Notes: generated by a model not told the origin, from the letters alone. Shown: positions 7,340 through 14,829, numbered from the stretch's first letter. The stretch: 19,246 bases of DNA from Rhodoferax sp. (GCA_020048255.1 JAIFMR010000159.1:1-19246); one strand, 5' to 3'. Made by a program: numbers and translations.

Positions 7340-8604
7340 ACACTGAGTTTGATGCGGTCATCATCGGAGGTGGCGCAGCCGGCTCGTCGGCGGCCATCAT
7401 GCTGGCGCGTGCTGGCTGGTCTGTGGCGTTGATCGAGAAGCAAAATTTTCCGCGCCGAAAAGTGTGTGGTGAATGCATCGTCGCAAGCAACCTGCCTTTG
7501 CTGCAGGCCCTTGGGATCGGTGCGGTGTTTGAGCAAGCCGCTGGCCCGGAGTTGCGCAAAGTGGCCCTGATGCATGGCGCGGGAAAGGTGGTGGCTGATC
7601 TGCCAACCGCACCCTTTGAACACCATCCGTGGGGTCGAGCGTTGGGTCGGGAGACGCTCGAAACGCTGCTCATCAATCAGGCGCGCTTGGTGGGGGTGCA
7701 TGTCTTGCAGCCCTGGTCAGCGGTGCGCACCATGGGGGCTGCTGGACACTGGCGCTGTGACGTTCGCGCGACCGACAGCGGGTCCTTGCGGACCCTGCGG
7801 GCCACCTTGCTGATTGATGCCCATGGCGCATGGGAGACCCTGCCCGCCGCGCGGACACGACACAGCCGGGTCCACCAAGCCTCGGATCTGTTGGCCTTCA
7901 AGGCCAATTTTCGGCAGGCACGACTGGCCAGTGGCTTGTTGTCCATGCTGGCTTTTGATGGAGGCTACGGTGGCATGATCACAGCCGATGGCGGCCTCAC
8001 CACGTTGGCCTGCTGCATTCGTCGCGATCGTCTTGAAACCAGCCGACGCAAGTCCCCGGGCCTGAGCGCCGGCGAAGTGCTTGAGGCCATGTTGAAAGAA
8101 CAATGTGATGGGGTGAAGACGGCGTTACAGGGCGCCACCCGCGAGGGTGCCTGGCTGGCAGCCGGCCCACTCGACACGGGCATCCACCTGAGTGCGGGCG
8201 ATGACATGTTTCGTATTGGCAATGCTGCCGGCAAGGCTCACCCCCTTATGGGCGAAGGCATGAGTATGGCGCTGCAGTCGGCCTGGCTTCTGTGCGCGCA
8301 GTTGCTTCAAGACAAGCCGGTCCAGGGCATGGCGGATCCTGTCTGGCAACGCGAGCAGCTGCGCCAGTATGAAGCGCAATGGCGTTTGGCCTTTGCGCCA
8401 CGGCTGCGATTTGCCGCTGTACTGGCGCATGTGGCAATGCGGCCCATGCTCTCCAAACCCATTCTGTCACTGTTGCAGCGCTGGCCCAGACTGCTGACTA
8501 TGGGAGCGGACTGGGGTGACAAGACACGCTGCGTTGCCGATCCGGCGGCCATTGCGAACCTGAGCGGCTTCTGTGCCCCCGCCATGACACAACAAAGGGC
8601 TTGA
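7336..8604 (+). CDS. FAD-dependent oxidoreductase, geranylgeranyl-reductase/FixC-like
   Basis: 422-residue flavoprotein. The N-terminus has the FAD-binding Rossmann motif GGGAAG (11-16) after a beta strand, followed by the Glu that binds the ribose (IEK, residue 34), then FPRRKVCGECI (39-48), the segment typical of geranylgeranyl-reductase-like enzymes. The second FAD motif GNAAGKAHPLMGEGM (295-309) matches the GDAAG..P..GEG pattern. This family reduces isoprenoid or polyketide double bonds or hydroxylates small molecules; the substrate cannot be read from the sequence. Close relatives often sit beside type III polyketide synthase and methyltransferase genes, but none is present here. A GGGAG ribosome-binding site at 7324-7328 supports the ATG at 7336, which overlaps the stop of the catalase remnant. 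A tiny frame follows 1 bp after the stop. Confidence 0.82.
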   Translation: MNTEFDAVIIGGGAAGSSAAIMLARAGWSVALIEKQNFPRRKVCGECIVASNLPLLQALGIGAVFEQAAGPELRKVALMHGAGKVVADLPTAPFEHHPWGRALGRETLETLLINQARLVGVHVLQPWSAVRTMGAAGHWRCDVRATDSGSLRTLRATLLIDAHGAWETLPAARTRHSRVHQASDLLAFKANFRQARLASGLLSMLAFDGGYGGMITADGGLTTLACCIRRDRLETSRRKSPGLSAGEVLEAMLKEQCDGVKTALQGATREGAWLAAGPLDTGIHLSAGDDMFRIGNAAGKAHPLMGEGMSMALQSAWLLCAQLLQDKPVQGMADPVWQREQLRQYEAQWRLAFAPRLRFAAVLAHVAMRPMLSKPILSLLQRWPRLLTMGADWGDKTRCVADPAAIANLSGFCAPAMTQQRA

Positions 8605-8605
8605 T

Positions 8606-8629
8606 ATGAGCACCACTTTTGAGGCCTGA
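8606..8629 (+). pseudogene. Seven-codon frame, possible stub of a lost downstream gene
   Basis: ATG one base after the stop of the oxidoreductase, reading MSTTFEA and then a stop. The tight spacing is what one sees at an operon junction, so this may be the 5' end of a deleted gene, or just chance. Nothing recognisable follows it up to the terminator at 8775. Confidence 0.25.
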
Positions 8630-8774
8630 TCGAGCCGAATGCTCAGGCCCGTCTATTGACGGTGTGTTGGCGCACGGACAGGCGGTCTCGCACTGATTAC
8701 ATTGGTAACGGGTACCCAATACCCTGCGTTTTCAAATCTCTTCTCTCTCGAAAACGTGGCCCGAAAGGGTTTAT

Positions 8775-8803
8775 ACCCAGCCACTGTGCTGGGTGTTTTT
8801 TTT
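8775..8803 (+). terminator. Rho-independent terminator
   Basis: Perfect 7-bp stem ACCCAGC / GCTGGGT (8775-8781 and 8788-8794) with a 6-base loop CACTGT, then G and eight T residues (8796-8803). A short GAAA-capped hairpin, CCC-GAAA-GGG (8760-8769), lies just upstream. It faces the plus strand, about 170 bp after the oxidoreductase stop and 120 bp before the end of the convergent flavoprotein gene. The 8630-8774 stretch contains no convincing gene. Confidence 0.85.
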
Positions 8804-8921
8804 AGAATGGCATGACGATGAGTGCCGTGTTATCCGCCGTGTGTTGCATTGTCCTGGCGCGAAATGTTCGCGGTTGGCAAGTCAATTGGACTGGTGGGAC
8901 GACATTCACTGCTGAACGGCG

Positions 8922-10334
8922 CTACGCCAGCAGTGGATCAAGGTGCAGTTTTTGCTTGAGGTCGCGTAGTGCAGTGCGCAGCCCTTCTTCAATGACCGGA
9001 TGGTAAAAGGGCATGTCCAGCATGCATGAAACCGTCATGCGCTGTTGCGCCGCCCACGCCAGCAGATGCCCGATATGCTCGGCAGCGGGTCCGAACATTT
9101 CCGCCCCCAGAAACAAACCGCTGCCTTGTTCGCCATAAACTTTCAGCAAACCTTGGTTACGCAGCATGACCCGACTGCGCCCCTGATCTTCAAAAGACAC
9201 CAGCCCCTCGGCAAAGCAGTCCTTGTGCTGCTGTTCCAGCTGTTTCAGGCCAAGGCCAACCGATGCTACTTGCGGGTCAGTGAAAACCACTGCCAACGGC
9301 GTGCGGCGGAGTCCGGGTCGGATGTCGGGAAAACGCGCGGCATTCTCGCCCGCAATGCGACCCTGGTCGGTGGCTTCATGCAACAGGGGACTGTCGTTGC
9401 TGGCATCGCCAGCGATAAAAATGGTGCTGTTGCCGCACTGCAATGTGAACCGGTCAAACAGTGGCACGCCGCGATCGTTCAACGGCAAGCCGGTGTGTTC
9501 CAAACCGAGGTCAGCCACAACCGGTGACCGGCCGGTTGCCGCCAGCACATAGTCAAACGGCTCGGTTCGCCAGACGCCATCGCGATGCAAGTAGTTGACT
9601 TCGACTCCGTTGGCCATCTCCTTGGCCGACTTCACCTCAGCTGAGGCATCCAGATAAAACTCTTTGTTGAAGGTCTGGTTGGCATAGTCCCGAATGGCCG
9701 GGTCTTGAATGCCGGCAATACCGCCGCCCACGCCGAACACCCGGACCCGCACACCCAAGCGGCTCATGGCCTGGGCCAGTTCCAACCCTAGCACGCCAGG
9801 GCCAAACACCGCCAGACTCGTCGGCAATGTGGGCAGGTCAAACACGTTTTCATTGGTCAGCAAATGTGACCCCAGTCCTTTCAGGACCGGTGGGATGACA
9901 GGCGCGCTGCCAGTGGCGATGACGATGCGCTTGGCGTGAATCAGTTGGCCGTGACTTGTCTCCAAGGTATGGGGATTGCGGAATTTGACCTTGGCAGTCA
10001 ATCGGTCGCCGGGTGCCATGGCGTCAATCGTTTTCAGCACCGAGTTGACAAAGCGGTCGCGCTCACGCTGAACGCGCGCCATCACGGCGGCCCCGTCCAC
10101 GGTGACCGCCGGCACCTGGACGCCAAAGGCGGGTGCATGGCGTGCCTGGTGTGCGGCTTCGGCCGCGGCAATCAGCAATTTGCTGGGCATGCAGCCCACA
10201 CGCGCACAGGTGGTGCCATAGACACCGCCTTCGATCAACAAAACCGAATCAGTATGGATGCGGGCGGCCCGGTAGGCGCCCATGCCGGCTGTACCGGCAC
10301 CCACAATGGCGACTTCCACTTCAAGAGGTGTCAT
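8922..10334 (-). CDS. Dihydrolipoamide dehydrogenase-like flavoprotein disulfide reductase
   Basis: 470-residue class I pyridine nucleotide-disulfide oxidoreductase. Domain order: FAD-binding GAGTAGM near the N-terminus, the redox disulfide TCARVGCMPSK (Cys43-Cys48), the NAD(P)-binding VFGPGVLGLELAQAMSRLG segment, the IFIAGDAS second FAD motif, and a C-terminal dimerisation domain with the catalytic dyad HPVIEE (His445-Glu450). All catalytic residues are present. No pyruvate or oxoglutarate dehydrogenase genes are nearby; instead it directly follows a peroxiredoxin-glutaredoxin fusion, so a role in reducing a low-molecular or protein disulfide is as likely as lipoamide oxidation. The ATG at 10334 is preferred because homologues begin just before the first beta strand. 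A GTG at 10361, abutting the stop of the upstream gene, would add nine residues; neither has a strong ribosome-binding site. Confidence 0.85.
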   Translation of the reverse strand: MTPLEVEVAIVGAGTAGMGAYRAARIHTDSVLLIEGGVYGTTCARVGCMPSKLLIAAAEAAHQARHAPAFGVQVPAVTVDGAAVMARVQRERDRFVNSVLKTIDAMAPGDRLTAKVKFRNPHTLETSHGQLIHAKRIVIATGSAPVIPPVLKGLGSHLLTNENVFDLPTLPTSLAVFGPGVLGLELAQAMSRLGVRVRVFGVGGGIAGIQDPAIRDYANQTFNKEFYLDASAEVKSAKEMANGVEVNYLHRDGVWRTEPFDYVLAATGRSPVVADLGLEHTGLPLNDRGVPLFDRFTLQCGNSTIFIAGDASNDSPLLHEATDQGRIAGENAARFPDIRPGLRRTPLAVVFTDPQVASVGLGLKQLEQQHKDCFAEGLVSFEDQGRSRVMLRNQGLLKVYGEQGSGLFLGAEMFGPAAEHIGHLLAWAAQQRMTVSCMLDMPFYHPVIEEGLRTALRDLKQKLHLDPLLA

Positions 10335-10361
10335 GGCGGTCTGCAGCTTTGGTGTGACCAC

Positions 10362-11096
10362 TTACTTGGCCAGCCAGAGGGCCAACTCATCGGCACCGCC
10401 AACATGTTGACCATCGATATACACCTGGGGTGTGGTGCCTTTTCCGCTCACGGCTTGCAGTGAGCTGTAACTGACGCCGTGACTGCCCAACTCGATTTCT
10501 TCAAAGTGCAGGCCCTTCTCAGCGAGCATTTTGCGGGCACGCGCGCAGTGCTGGCAGCCCGGTTTGCTGAAGAAGGTGATTCGCGGTGGCGGGCTGGCCT
10601 GCGGGTTCACGTAATGCAGCATGGTGTCGGCGTCCGACACCTTGAAAGGGTCGCCCGGTTCCTCTGGCTCAATGAACATCTTTTCAATCACACCATCTTT
10701 CACCAACATGGAATAACGCCAGCTGCGTTTGCCCAGACCGATCGCCGATTTGTCCACCAACAGGCCCATGCCCTCTGAAAATTCACCGTTGCCGTCGGGG
10801 ATGAAGGCAATGTTTTCGGTGTGTTGCGCAGCCTGCCATGTCTCCATCACAAACGGGTCATTCACCGACAAGCAGATGAGGCTGTCGATGCCATTGGCCT
10901 TGAACACACTGGCCAACTCGTTGTAACGAGGTAAATGCATGTTGGAGCAGGTGGGTGTGAAGGCGCCCGGCAGCGCAAACAGCACCACAGTTTTGCCTTT
11001 GAACAGGGCGTCGCTGTCGACCTTTTGCCATTCGCCATGGACCCGCACTGGGAACATGACATTCGGAACTTTTTGACCTTCACTTGATTTCAGCAT
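10362..11096 (-). CDS. Peroxiredoxin-glutaredoxin fusion protein (hybrid Prx5/Grx)
   Basis: 244 residues. Residues 1-165 are a Prx5-type peroxiredoxin with the peroxidatic cysteine in PGAFTPTC (Cys50); residues 171-244 are a glutaredoxin with the CxxC site KPGCQHC (Cys181, Cys184), the TTPQVYIDG cis-proline loop and the GGADEL glutathione-binding segment. The same fusion in Haemophilus influenzae and others is a glutathione-dependent peroxidase that carries its own reductant domain, acting in the cytoplasm on H2O2 and alkyl hydroperoxides. GAAGGA, five bases before the ATG at 11096, is a good ribosome-binding site. The flavoprotein gene begins right at or within 30 bp of its stop, implying co-transcription. 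No oxyR gene is seen next to it, although many homologues have one. Confidence 0.93.
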   Translation of the reverse strand: MLKSSEGQKVPNVMFPVRVHGEWQKVDSDALFKGKTVVLFALPGAFTPTCSNMHLPRYNELASVFKANGIDSLICLSVNDPFVMETWQAAQHTENIAFIPDGNGEFSEGMGLLVDKSAIGLGKRSWRYSMLVKDGVIEKMFIEPEEPGDPFKVSDADTMLHYVNPQASPPPRITFFSKPGCQHCARARKMLAEKGLHFEEIELGSHGVSYSSLQAVSGKGTTPQVYIDGQHVGGADELALWLAK

Positions 11097-11397
11097 GGGG
11101 TTCCTTCGGTGGGTGTGGTTCGTGTCTGTGGGTAACCGTGCGCTGGATGCTAAGCAGCCAGCGCGACTTGCTCTATGCGACTGCGTACAGGCGGGTTTTT
11201 CCTGTAGGACATTGTTCTGCTCCCAGCGATGTCCGAAGCGCGCCGGGCGTATTCAGCATACCCAGGTGCCGCATGTCGGCGCCGGTCAGTAGCCGCATGA
11301 ATGAGACCATGGGCGTGCATCACTGTCAGCACATCTGACAAGAACGCCTGTGGAAGGCGGCCGGTGGATGCCTGTGACATAGAGCCTGTGGCTGGGA
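11097..11397. promoter_or_regulatory. Upstream region of the peroxiredoxin operon, with an inverted repeat
   Basis: About 300 bp between the glycine-zipper gene and the peroxiredoxin gene (both minus strand). It should hold the promoter of the peroxiredoxin-flavoprotein operon. An inverted repeat TACAGG-N9-CCTGTA lies at 11186-11206, some 90-110 bp before the peroxiredoxin start; it could be an operator or an RNA hairpin. Two small minus-strand frames exist here (83 codons starting at 11401, whose ATG overlaps the glycine-zipper stop, and 41 codons at 11173-11298), but neither has a clear ribosome-binding site nor resembles a protein I know. Confidence 0.4.
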
Positions 11398-11781
11398 TCA
11401 TGCGACACCGTTGTTGTCGTTGGGGATTCGCATGGTGTCTGCGTGTGCTGGTTCGGCGTGGCTCGGATCGTCTGGGCTGGTGGTGACGCCGGCGGTGGCT
11501 CCTCCCAACGCGCCGGCAACGGCGCCCAGCGTCGCCCCGACCAATACCCCCACCGGGCCGGCCACCACAACCCCGATGGCAGCACCTGTGGCCACACCCG
11601 CCACCATGCCCCCGCCCATCAACACCGATTTGGCCTCGCGCTCGGTGTCGTCGGGTTCGAGCTGAACTTGTGCTGCTGAACTCGGATCCTGCGACGGGAT
11701 GCCGTGGCCAGGGTTGGCTAGCGCGAGAAGGTCTTCGTCAGCAGGCAAGGTGTCGGGTGGTGAGGTGCTCAGTGGGCTCAT
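11398..11781 (-). CDS. Glycine-zipper domain protein of unknown function
   Basis: 127-residue protein. Residues 1-50 or so are acidic, Pro/Ser-rich and probably disordered. A central stretch of about 45 residues is almost entirely Gly, Ala and Val with the glycine-zipper spacing (GGGMVAGVATGAAIGVVV, then GPVGVLVGATLGAVAGALGG), which would form a tight helical hairpin in or on a membrane. The tail is polar with His/Asp/Glu residues. There is no signal peptide ahead of it, so inner-membrane or cytosolic placement is likely. Similar proteins are common near stress genes in Burkholderiales, function unknown. The ATG at 11781 is chosen because GGAG sits six bases before it; an earlier ATG at 11835 lacks one. 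It lies 66 bp downstream of the c-di-GMP gene and may be co-transcribed with it. Confidence 0.75.
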   Translation of the reverse strand: MSPLSTSPPDTLPADEDLLALANPGHGIPSQDPSSAAQVQLEPDDTEREAKSVLMGGGMVAGVATGAAIGVVVAGPVGVLVGATLGAVAGALGGATAGVTTSPDDPSHAEPAHADTMRIPNDNNGVA

Positions 11782-11847
11782 ATATTTCTCCGGTTCAGTT
11801 GAAGATGAAAAGAGCGACAGGCTCAGTCCATTCACTGTCCGGTGACC

Positions 11848-14286
11848 TTATGTCTGCGATGGCGGACCTGTCCGTGCGACAGCGTACGGCGACTTGGAAG
11901 AAGGTGTAGCTTCTGGCCGAATCGACTGCTTTGGCGGCGCTGGCCACTGCATCAAGTTGGCACGCTCAGCAAACGTTTCAAATTCATCCAGAGGCAACGG
12001 CCGGCTGAACAAGAAGCCTTGATAGGCATGACAGCCCTGACTGGCCAGAAAATCCCGCTGCGCGATGGTTTCCACACCTTCGGCGATCACTGTCAATCCA
12101 ATGCTCTCAGCCAGTGCAATCACCATTTTGGAGATGGCTGCATCGTTGGGGTTGATCAGAATGTCCCGCACAAAACCCTGGTCAATTTTGAGCTGCTCCA
12201 GGGGCATACGTTTCAGATGCGACAGTGACGAATAACCGGTGCCAAAGTCATCCAGAGAGAACCGCACCCCGCGCTCTTTGAGCGTCCCCATCTTGGCGAT
12301 GACTTCCTCCACCTGGGAGATCAACAAGCTCTCGGTCAGTTCCAGCTTGAGCTGGTTTGGATTGGCACCAGTCAGTTCCAGCATGCGCAATACCTCCGGC
12401 ACAAATTGACTGTGATGGAGCTGGCGTGCACTGACATTGACCGCAATCGTGAGATGTGAAAATCCAGGACGCGGAGCCCATCGCACCAGCTGAGCGCAGG
12501 CTGCCTCCAGAACCCAATGTCCCAACGCCAGAATCAGTCCGGTTTCCTCAGACAGGGGGATAAATTCTGCCGGCAGCACCAACCCGTGCAAGGGTCGCTG
12601 CCAGCGAATCAAGGCTTCCACACCAGCGAGGTGACTGGCACCTTCCATCTGGGGCTGGTAATACAACTGGAATTGACCCAGTTTCAGCGCCTCGCGCAAA
12701 TCTTTCTCCAACGCCATGCGTTCAGTCACAACAGCCTGCATCTGCGGGTGAAAAAAACGCAGCGTGTTGCGTCCAGCTGCTTTGGCCTGGTACATCGCCA
12801 GGTCAGCGCGCTTCATGGGCTCTCCCAATGTCTCGCTATCGTCAATGCCAAACAAGGTGATGCCAATGCTGCAGGTGATGCGACAAGGCACCGGACTCAA
12901 GGGGTAGAGGTGGTCCAGCGTGGTGAGTATCAATTCCGCAATTGCCTTTGCTTCGCTGGCCGCTGTGGGGACATCATTGCTGAGCTCTTCCAGCATCACA
13001 ACGAATTCATCGCCACCCAGACGCGCCACCGTGTCTCCATCGCCGACACAAGTGCTCAGTCGCGCGGCCACCAGTTCAAGCAGCAGATCTCCCTGCAGAT
13101 GCCCCAGCGTATCGTTGATGGTTTTGAAACCATCCAGATCCAGGAACAGCAAGGCACCTTTGCACTGAAAGTGTTTGCAGACGGCCAGAGCGAGGGCCAA
13201 CCGGTCCATCAGCAGCCGCCGATTCGGCAGTTGCGTCAGCGGGTCATAAAAGGCCAGATTCCTGATTTTTTCGTCAGCCGCCTTCCGTTCGGTCACGTCA
13301 CTCAGGATCGCGACGTAGTTTGTAACGACGCCGTTTTCGTTCCTGACGGCGGTCATGGTCAGCCGCGCAGGGTAGACCTCGCCGTTTTTGCGGCGGTGCC
13401 AGATCTCGCCCTGCCAGGCATCGTTTTGTGCAATACAAAGCCACATTTCCGCATCAGTGACCTGCTCCTGACGGCCCGCACGCAAAAGTCCGGGCGACCT
13501 GCCCAAGACGTCGGCACTGCCGTAACCGGTGATTTTGGTAAACGCATCGTTGACTCGCAGAATTATTTGCCTGGCATCGGTAATGATCATGCCTTCTGTT
13601 GACTCGAAGACAGTGGCCGCAATACGGAAATCCTGTTCAGCTTGCTTGCGTACTGTGATGTCACTCACAATCATGCGGTGGACCAAGCCGTCTGAGGGGT
13701 CCTTGGCCACCGTCGCCTGAAGCAGCGCCCAAAACTGGGTGCCATCCTTTTGCTTCATCCGCAATTCGCGGGATTGCGGTGTGCCGGTGGCGATAAGTTG
13801 TCTACGCAGCAGGTAGTAGCTATCCTGGTCGTCGTAGCAGATGAACCAGGTGATGGACTGCTGAACCAGCTCATTCTGCGGGCGACCCAGCAGGTTGGCC
13901 GCTGTAAGGTTGATTTGCAGAAGCACACCTGCCTCCGTGACAATGCAATAACCCACCGGCGCCTGTTCAAACAAGTCGGAATACCGCCTGCGCTCGCGTC
14001 GCAGAGCTTCTTGTGTGCGGTGCAGTTCGTCGTTTTGCATTTCCAGCTCAGTCTGATGACGCTGCAACTCATCGTTTTGCATCTCCAGTTCGACCTGGTG
14101 CACCTGTAACTCATGGAACAGCTGCTGCATGTCTGGCAAAGTCATCGCTTGCGTCGCAGCAAGTGTCAAGCTTGTCTTGCTGCCGATGATTTCAGTCGCT
14201 CGCTGGCGCAGCGAGTCACCTACGCTCGCAGAAGGAGCGTGGTGCTGGGGCACCCGAGATGGGTTGGCCCTTTTGTCCACATCCAT
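11848..14286 (-). CDS. PAS-PAS-GGDEF-EAL cyclic-di-GMP signalling protein
   Basis: 812-residue cytoplasmic regulator with no transmembrane span. Order: variable N-terminus, a coiled coil at about 53-101 containing a 14-residue tandem repeat (QVELEMQNDELQRH / QTELEMQNDELHRT), PAS 1 at 102-213, PAS 2 with PAC at 221-333, GGDEF at 341-511, EAL at 528-773. The diguanylate cyclase signature GGDEF (424-428) is intact, but the usual inhibitory RxxD upstream has Gly instead of Arg (GDGD). The phosphodiesterase residues are complete: EALIRW, NVSARQL, ELTES, DDFGTGYSSL, LKID, AEGVET, YQGFLFSRP. It may therefore make or break c-di-GMP, with the PAS domains sensing redox, oxygen or a ligand. The ATG at 14286 is favoured by AGAGGA upstream; an ATG at 14403 would add 39 low-complexity residues. 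Confidence 0.93.
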   Translation of the reverse strand: MDVDKRANPSRVPQHHAPSASVGDSLRQRATEIIGSKTSLTLAATQAMTLPDMQQLFHELQVHQVELEMQNDELQRHQTELEMQNDELHRTQEALRRERRRYSDLFEQAPVGYCIVTEAGVLLQINLTAANLLGRPQNELVQQSITWFICYDDQDSYYLLRRQLIATGTPQSRELRMKQKDGTQFWALLQATVAKDPSDGLVHRMIVSDITVRKQAEQDFRIAATVFESTEGMIITDARQIILRVNDAFTKITGYGSADVLGRSPGLLRAGRQEQVTDAEMWLCIAQNDAWQGEIWHRRKNGEVYPARLTMTAVRNENGVVTNYVAILSDVTERKAADEKIRNLAFYDPLTQLPNRRLLMDRLALALAVCKHFQCKGALLFLDLDGFKTINDTLGHLQGDLLLELVAARLSTCVGDGDTVARLGGDEFVVMLEELSNDVPTAASEAKAIAELILTTLDHLYPLSPVPCRITCSIGITLFGIDDSETLGEPMKRADLAMYQAKAAGRNTLRFFHPQMQAVVTERMALEKDLREALKLGQFQLYYQPQMEGASHLAGVEALIRWQRPLHGLVLPAEFIPLSEETGLILALGHWVLEAACAQLVRWAPRPGFSHLTIAVNVSARQLHHSQFVPEVLRMLELTGANPNQLKLELTESLLISQVEEVIAKMGTLKERGVRFSLDDFGTGYSSLSHLKRMPLEQLKIDQGFVRDILINPNDAAISKMVIALAESIGLTVIAEGVETIAQRDFLASQGCHAYQGFLFSRPLPLDEFETFAERANLMQWPAPPKQSIRPEATPSSKSPYAVARTGPPSQT

Positions 14287-14647
14287 TGGTTTTTTCCTCT
14301 GATGTTTTGCTGCGGCGAAGTGAACTCCATGTTCAACGGTGAGCTTGTCATCAGCAGCGTCTGTCCAACACCTGGTGCTGGTCTTGCATGCCGTTGAGCC
14401 CACCGGAAACTCATCACGACGTTAACGAATCAGCAGGGGTTGCGTCCGTGCGCTTACGTACAAAAATGAAATCACTGCAGGTTGCTTGGGTCACTGAGCC
14501 ACCCTTCAGGAACAGGGGTGACTATGTTGGTTGGCATACCGACGGGTGCATTTCAAAACGGTGCAATGGCTGCTCGCGTGCTGTGGATGTATTGAGCACA
14601 AGAACCGGCGCTTCAACTTCTTTCAACTTCAATCCAACGGGAAACTT
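14287..14647. other. Divergent intergenic region
   Basis: About 360 bp between the start of the c-di-GMP gene (minus) and the small membrane protein (plus), so promoters for both directions should lie here. I see no convincing coding frame and cannot place promoter boxes reliably. A short direct repeat, TTCAACTTC twice, lies just before the miniprotein (14611-14632 region). Confidence 0.4.
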
Positions 14648-14722
14648 ATGAACAGCATTGTGTACATCATCGGCTTGGTGGTCATCGTGATCGCAGCCAT
14701 GTCATTTTTTGGTTTTCGTTAA
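14648..14722 (+). CDS. 24-residue single-span membrane miniprotein
   Basis: A short frame starting MNSIVYIIGLVVIVIAA and ending SFFGFR: a polar N-terminal residue or two, one hydrophobic helix of about 20 residues, and a final Arg. That is the layout of a stand-alone inner-membrane miniprotein with the C-terminal Arg in the cytoplasm by the positive-inside rule. I recall near-identical small proteins (hydrophobic helix ending FFGxR) annotated as hypothetical in other betaproteobacteria. A GGGAAA stretch lies about six bases before the ATG, a weak ribosome-binding site. The frame is open upstream to 14531, but the extension is polar and unconvincing. It ends about 100 bp before the Rrf2 regulator and may share its transcript. 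Confidence 0.6.
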   Translation: MNSIVYIIGLVVIVIAAMSFFGFR

Positions 14723-14726
14723 GCCA

Positions 14727-14738
14727 TCACCATGGTGA
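14727..14738. promoter_or_regulatory. 12-bp perfect palindrome before the Rrf2 regulator
   Basis: TCACCATGGTGA, followed by A and six T residues, four bases after the miniprotein stop and about 90 bp before the Rrf2 start. It could be an operator for the adjacent regulator (Rrf2 proteins bind as dimers to palindromes) or a weak terminator; the stem is too short to be sure. Confidence 0.3.
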
Positions 14739-14829
14739 ATTTTTTCGCGACATGCTCCCCCACTGTGCTCGCCCTTTCGTCTACCTCACTGATCATCCGA
14801 GGTTCCATGAAATGTCAGGAGGTTTCAAA

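Noticed and set aside
8701..8720. Imperfect inverted repeat ATTGGTA-ACGGG-TACCCAAT
   Set aside because: Short, with one bulge, and far from any gene start on either strand; not enough to call an operator.
8693..8760. tRNA-like stretch around GTTTTCAAATCTC in the gap after the oxidoreductase
   Set aside because: The sequence flanking the T-loop-like TTCAAAT does not pair as a T stem, and no acceptor or anticodon arm can be folded.
8812..9006. 64-codon plus-strand frame just after the terminator
   Set aside because: Its second half overlaps the 3' end of the flavoprotein gene antisense, and the sequence is Cys/Arg/Ser-rich with no resemblance to a protein.
11150..11401. 83-codon minus-strand frame whose ATG overlaps the glycine-zipper stop
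   Set aside because: The overlap is tempting for coupling, but there is no recognisable protein pattern and the frame runs through the likely promoter region of the peroxiredoxin gene. Left open as unlikely.
12517..13602. 361-codon plus-strand frame antisense to the c-di-GMP gene
   Set aside because: Gln/His-rich antisense shadow; the minus strand encodes intact GGDEF and EAL motifs.
14752..14829. Longer start for the Rrf2 regulator
   Set aside because: The ATG at 14830 follows AGGAGG at ideal spacing and matches the IscR N-terminus; the extension has no similarity to the family.
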